DNA from: JBLMYQ01 sp050260055 | Lineage (GTDB): Bacteria; Bacillota; Clostridia; Acetivibrionales; UBA4821 | Reading direction: 5' to 3' | DNA: 64,000 nucleotides | Assembly: GCA_050260055.1 (NCBI GenBank) | Contig: JBLNBO010000042.1 | Coordinates: 30,546 to 94,545, forward strand | In this document: in pieces, positions 62,401-64,000 of the stretch | Layout: each line of letters opens with the position of its first letter | Position numbering within the stretch: position 1 is the first letter of the stretch | Made by a program: the position numbers and the translations under genes | Notes under the pieces: generated by a model | The model's database searches: none | What the model was told of the DNA's origin: nothing | What the model saw: the letters and a program-made list of their open reading frames with translations, nothing else

Positions 62401-64000
62401 GTATATGTAGTATTCGGCAATAAGCCCTCATATACATATGTCGTAACTGAACAATTGTCTATCACATTCCCGTTGACTTCTATCTCGTAATCAGTCGCAT
62501 CAGATACAACATTCCATTTTATCGTAATAGTTGAACTAGTAGGTGTTAAACTACTTATTATTGGCATAGATAATATGGTTTTCTTTTCTATAAGCGCACT
62601 CCAAGCTCCAGCATCGGTTGAATTCTTAGCTCTCACTCTATATGAGTGTTGCTCATTTGGTTCTAAACCATTATGTTCATAAGTTGTTGATGGGCCATTA
62701 TTTATTATTTCTCCATCCACTTCTATGTCATAACTTTCTGCCCCAACTGCGGAATCCCATGATAACGATATTGAATTATATGTTGACTGGGCAGATAAAT
62801 TTTGAGGAGTACCTGGAAGAGTCGATTTAATAATTTCAGCACTCCAATCACCAACACCATTTGCAGTTATTGACCTCACTCTATATATATGCTGTGCTCC
62901 AGATGATAGGTTAGTATGCACATATGAAGTATTAATACCAGTGTCTACAACTGCCCCATCTACTTCAATGTTATAACCGATTGCGTCAGTTACCGTGCCC
63001 CATGCAAGTGTAATTGTTGAATCTGTTGAAGTTGCAGATAATCCTGTAACTCCTGGCAATGTATAAACACTTATAAGTGATGTCCATTCACTATAACCAG
63101 CTTCATTCTTTGCCCTTACTCTGTATGTATGCTGCGTATTTGGTGCCAGTTCTGTATCTGAATAACTTAAACTGCCACCGTTATCTTCAATTACCCCGCC
63201 AACTTCAATTTCATAGGTCTCTGCACCTTCACTAGCGTCCCATGTCACTGTTAACTCTGTACTACCTGGTGTTGTTCTAATATTTGACGGAACTGCTGGT
63301 AATGCCAAAAGTAGTCCATCTTCCCCTAGTGTTCTCTGGGTTATAACATTACTCCAAGCACCGTTTCCGGCAATATTTTTTGCCCTTACTCTATAGGTAT
63401 GCGAGGTATTTGGTAATAAGTCGCAATCTTGGTACGATGTATTTTCACCGTTTTCTATTACAGTACCATCAATTTCAATGTCATATCCGCTGGCATATAA
63501 TACCGAACCCCAATTTATTGTTATTTGTGTTTGGGCAGACGTTGTAGTTACATTCTCAGGCGCAACAGGAAGATTCTCAGATATAGCTGGAATAAATATT
63601 TCTAATTTTCCTATTGTAGTCCCAGAGCCTCCAATTGCAAACATCTTGTTATCGGCACTAACAACTCCTAATCTATATCTGGCAGTTGGCATATTCACTT
63701 GCGTCATACATGTGTTTTCCACAGGATCAAATTCTTCTACTAAATCTTTTACTCCGCTACCATCCTCACCACCTACTAGGTATATTTTACCCGCCAATTC
63801 ACATGCTCCCATCCCATATCTTGCTGTTGGCAGCATCCCTTTTGTCGTCCATGTATCTGTTGTTGGATTATATTCTTCAATCACTTTATATATTGTTGTG
63901 TATGCGTTTTTATATCCTCCAAAAGCATATATTTTACCATCCGAAGTTACTGCTGATAATTCTGTTCTCGGCGTTGGCATACTTGCTTTTGTCGTCCATG
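59481..64000 (-). CDS. Kelch plus 15 fibronectin type III repeat surface protein (5' end outside window)
   Basis: At least 1506 residues; the frame stays open to the window end (WTTKASMPTPRT), so the start lies beyond 64000. The N-terminal part holds Kelch-type repeats (GKIYAFGGYKN, GKIYLVGGEDG, MFAIGGSG). Then 15 FN3 domains follow with the repeated pattern ITIxW...GYDIEVDG...HTYRVRAKN...WS. The last 110 residues are different (cohesin- or adhesin-like beta domain by appearance). It ends 24 bp before the Rhs start and is probably co-expressed with it. An adhesin or carbohydrate-contact role is inferred. Confidence 0.85.
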   Translation of the reverse strand, partial: WTTKASMPTPRTELSAVTSDGKIYAFGGYKNAYTTIYKVIEEYNPTTDTWTTKGMLPTARYGMGACELAGKIYLVGGEDGSGVKDLVEEFDPVENTCMTQVNMPTARYRLGVVSADNKMFAIGGSGTTIGKLEIFIPAISENLPVAPENVTTTSAQTQITINWGSVLYASGYDIEIDGTVIENGENTSYQDCDLLPNTSHTYRVRAKNIAGNGAWSNVITQRTLGEDGLLLALPAVPSNIRTTPGSTELTVTWDASEGAETYEIEVGGVIEDNGGSLSYSDTELAPNTQHTYRVRAKNEAGYSEWTSLISVYTLPGVTGLSATSTDSTITLAWGTVTDAIGYNIEVDGAVVDTGINTSYVHTNLSSGAQHIYRVRSITANGVGDWSAEIIKSTLPGTPQNLSAQSTYNSISLSWDSAVGAESYDIEVDGEIINNGPSTTYEHNGLEPNEQHSYRVRAKNSTDAGAWSALIEKKTILSMPIISSLTPTSSTITIKWNVVSDATDYEIEVNGNVIDNCSVTTYVYEGLLPNTTYTFRVMAIGSNNESEWSAAVTKSTLLSAPSNIVTSTASSTITISWNVVEDASGYDIEVDGEVVDNGQSTSYVHSGLTSGSIHTYRVRAKNANGKGDWSSAVTQTTYSTAPTIPTNVTATATNTSITIKWSTVSGAAGYDVEFDGQVSDSGNNTTYIKSGLTQNTQHTYRVRAKNSGGVSGWSTLSTKLTMPDMPDIPTIQSATPTNTTITVQWNTVSNATGYDIEADGVIINNGTSTQYAHTGLDPDSQHTFRVRARNASGKTSWSLSVTKSTLPNAPDVPANIVAASEMTSIGLAWDEVSGADSYDIQADNVLISGIQSTSYSHSGLKPDTEHTYKVRAVNSGGASDWSMLITESTLPNGSGIPTNLKASSTDTAITISWDEVDNATGYVIEIDGTTEESVTDAVYEHTNLAQGSEHTYRVKTITDNGQSDWSELLTKTTQPDTSEIPLNLTADATSTSIMVYWDSVDGADGYDIEIDGSDIESITDTTYEHTGLTPRTQHTYRVRSVISNEASGWSDVLTKSTLRNESIIPQNLTASATSTSITVEWDAVNGAEGYEIQLDDNDIETVTNTVYGHIGLLPNTLHTYRVRSLNSGGSSDWSNILLKTTLRDESNIPQGLSGTAQETSITLQWNPVENATGYQIEIDGNTIETVTDAVYIDEGLLPNTLHSYRVRTLISDTMSEWCNELTVCTFSDASGVPDNLNATAQETSITIAWDAVEGATGYDIEVDSVVIDNGTNTSYTHTGLLPGTRHTYRVRAKNDTFTSEWSATLDKVTALGIPANITTSPTNTTISLTWGTVSGATAYDIEIDGSQIETVTDAVYVHKWLIPETLHIYRIRAKTSVAVGQWSEIISASTVNNAYTVHCSQNKEFDFMLSAADIMDFDNYIFTVTYNPDDLEAVDLCGITSSEELAEGQIPDSDITITKYTHGTIEFRVNKYIADGMSWNGIANDIKFRTIKSEGTTVINYEMALN

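Noticed and set aside
59481..63980. FN3 array as DNA repeats of mobile origin
   Set aside because: The periodicity follows protein domains of about 90 residues and the DNA units are well diverged.
49331..64000. Second half of dpaA at the right end of the element
   Set aside because: No minus-strand frame in this stretch resembles the DpaA N-terminus, so the far end is not in the window.

Overview
This is a low-GC Gram-positive, spore-forming anaerobe, most likely a Clostridia member of the Ruminiclostridium/Acetivibrio type. The evidence is the sporulation genes yqfC and yqfD, a 3' piece of dpaA, an Agr quorum-sensing locus, a GatCAB operon, strong AGGAGG-type ribosome sites and several radical SAM genes. 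I saw no rRNA, tRNA or CRISPR array. Names rest on motif recognition; no database search was possible.

Layout. (1) 1-10.9 kb: a secreted protein cut by the window start faces a minus-strand cluster of four intact radical SAM/SPASM proteins, one degenerate radical-SAM-like protein, and a secreted protein carrying 24 Cys in 48 residues, including DC followed by ten EC dipeptides. This may be a new peptide-modification or metal-binding system. (2) 10.9-29.4 kb: core chromosome with dgkA-PAP2, ybeY, pgpH, yqfD and yqfC (no phoH between yqfD and pgpH), a PdaA-like deacetylase, an M18 aminopeptidase, a PHP phosphatase, agrA/agrC convergent with agrBD (AgrD has Ser where Cys is usual), and a gatC-gatA-trpF-methyltransferase-gatB run. 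(3) About 29.9-49.5 kb: a mobile element whose large serine recombinase sits against the 3' part of dpaA, a dipicolinate synthase gene. The insertion falls inside the reading frame, as in skin-type sporulation intervening elements. The 5' part of dpaA is not in the window, so the far end of the element is not seen. It carries radC, a five-gene HTH / NurA-like / HerA-like / GHKL ATPase / radical SAM operon that looks like a defence cassette, HTH regulators, an HNH protein, and a compact conjugation module (VirB4, PrgI, VirB6/TrbL, VirB2/TrbC-like, VirD4, relaxase, RHH accessory protein) with a candidate oriT. (4) 49.5-64 kb: a surface/toxin region with a 2686-residue subtilisin-Rhs protein ending in a SleB-type wall-hydrolase tip, two lipoproteins, two Rhs fragments that look like displaced older ends, and a Kelch plus 15 x FN3 protein cut by the window end.

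The strongest leads are the EC-repeat/radical SAM cluster, the dpaA-interrupting element, the radical SAM-GHKL-HerA-NurA operon, the subtilisin-Rhs-hydrolase locus with its remnants, and a palindrome that reads as the same consensus promoter on both strands.
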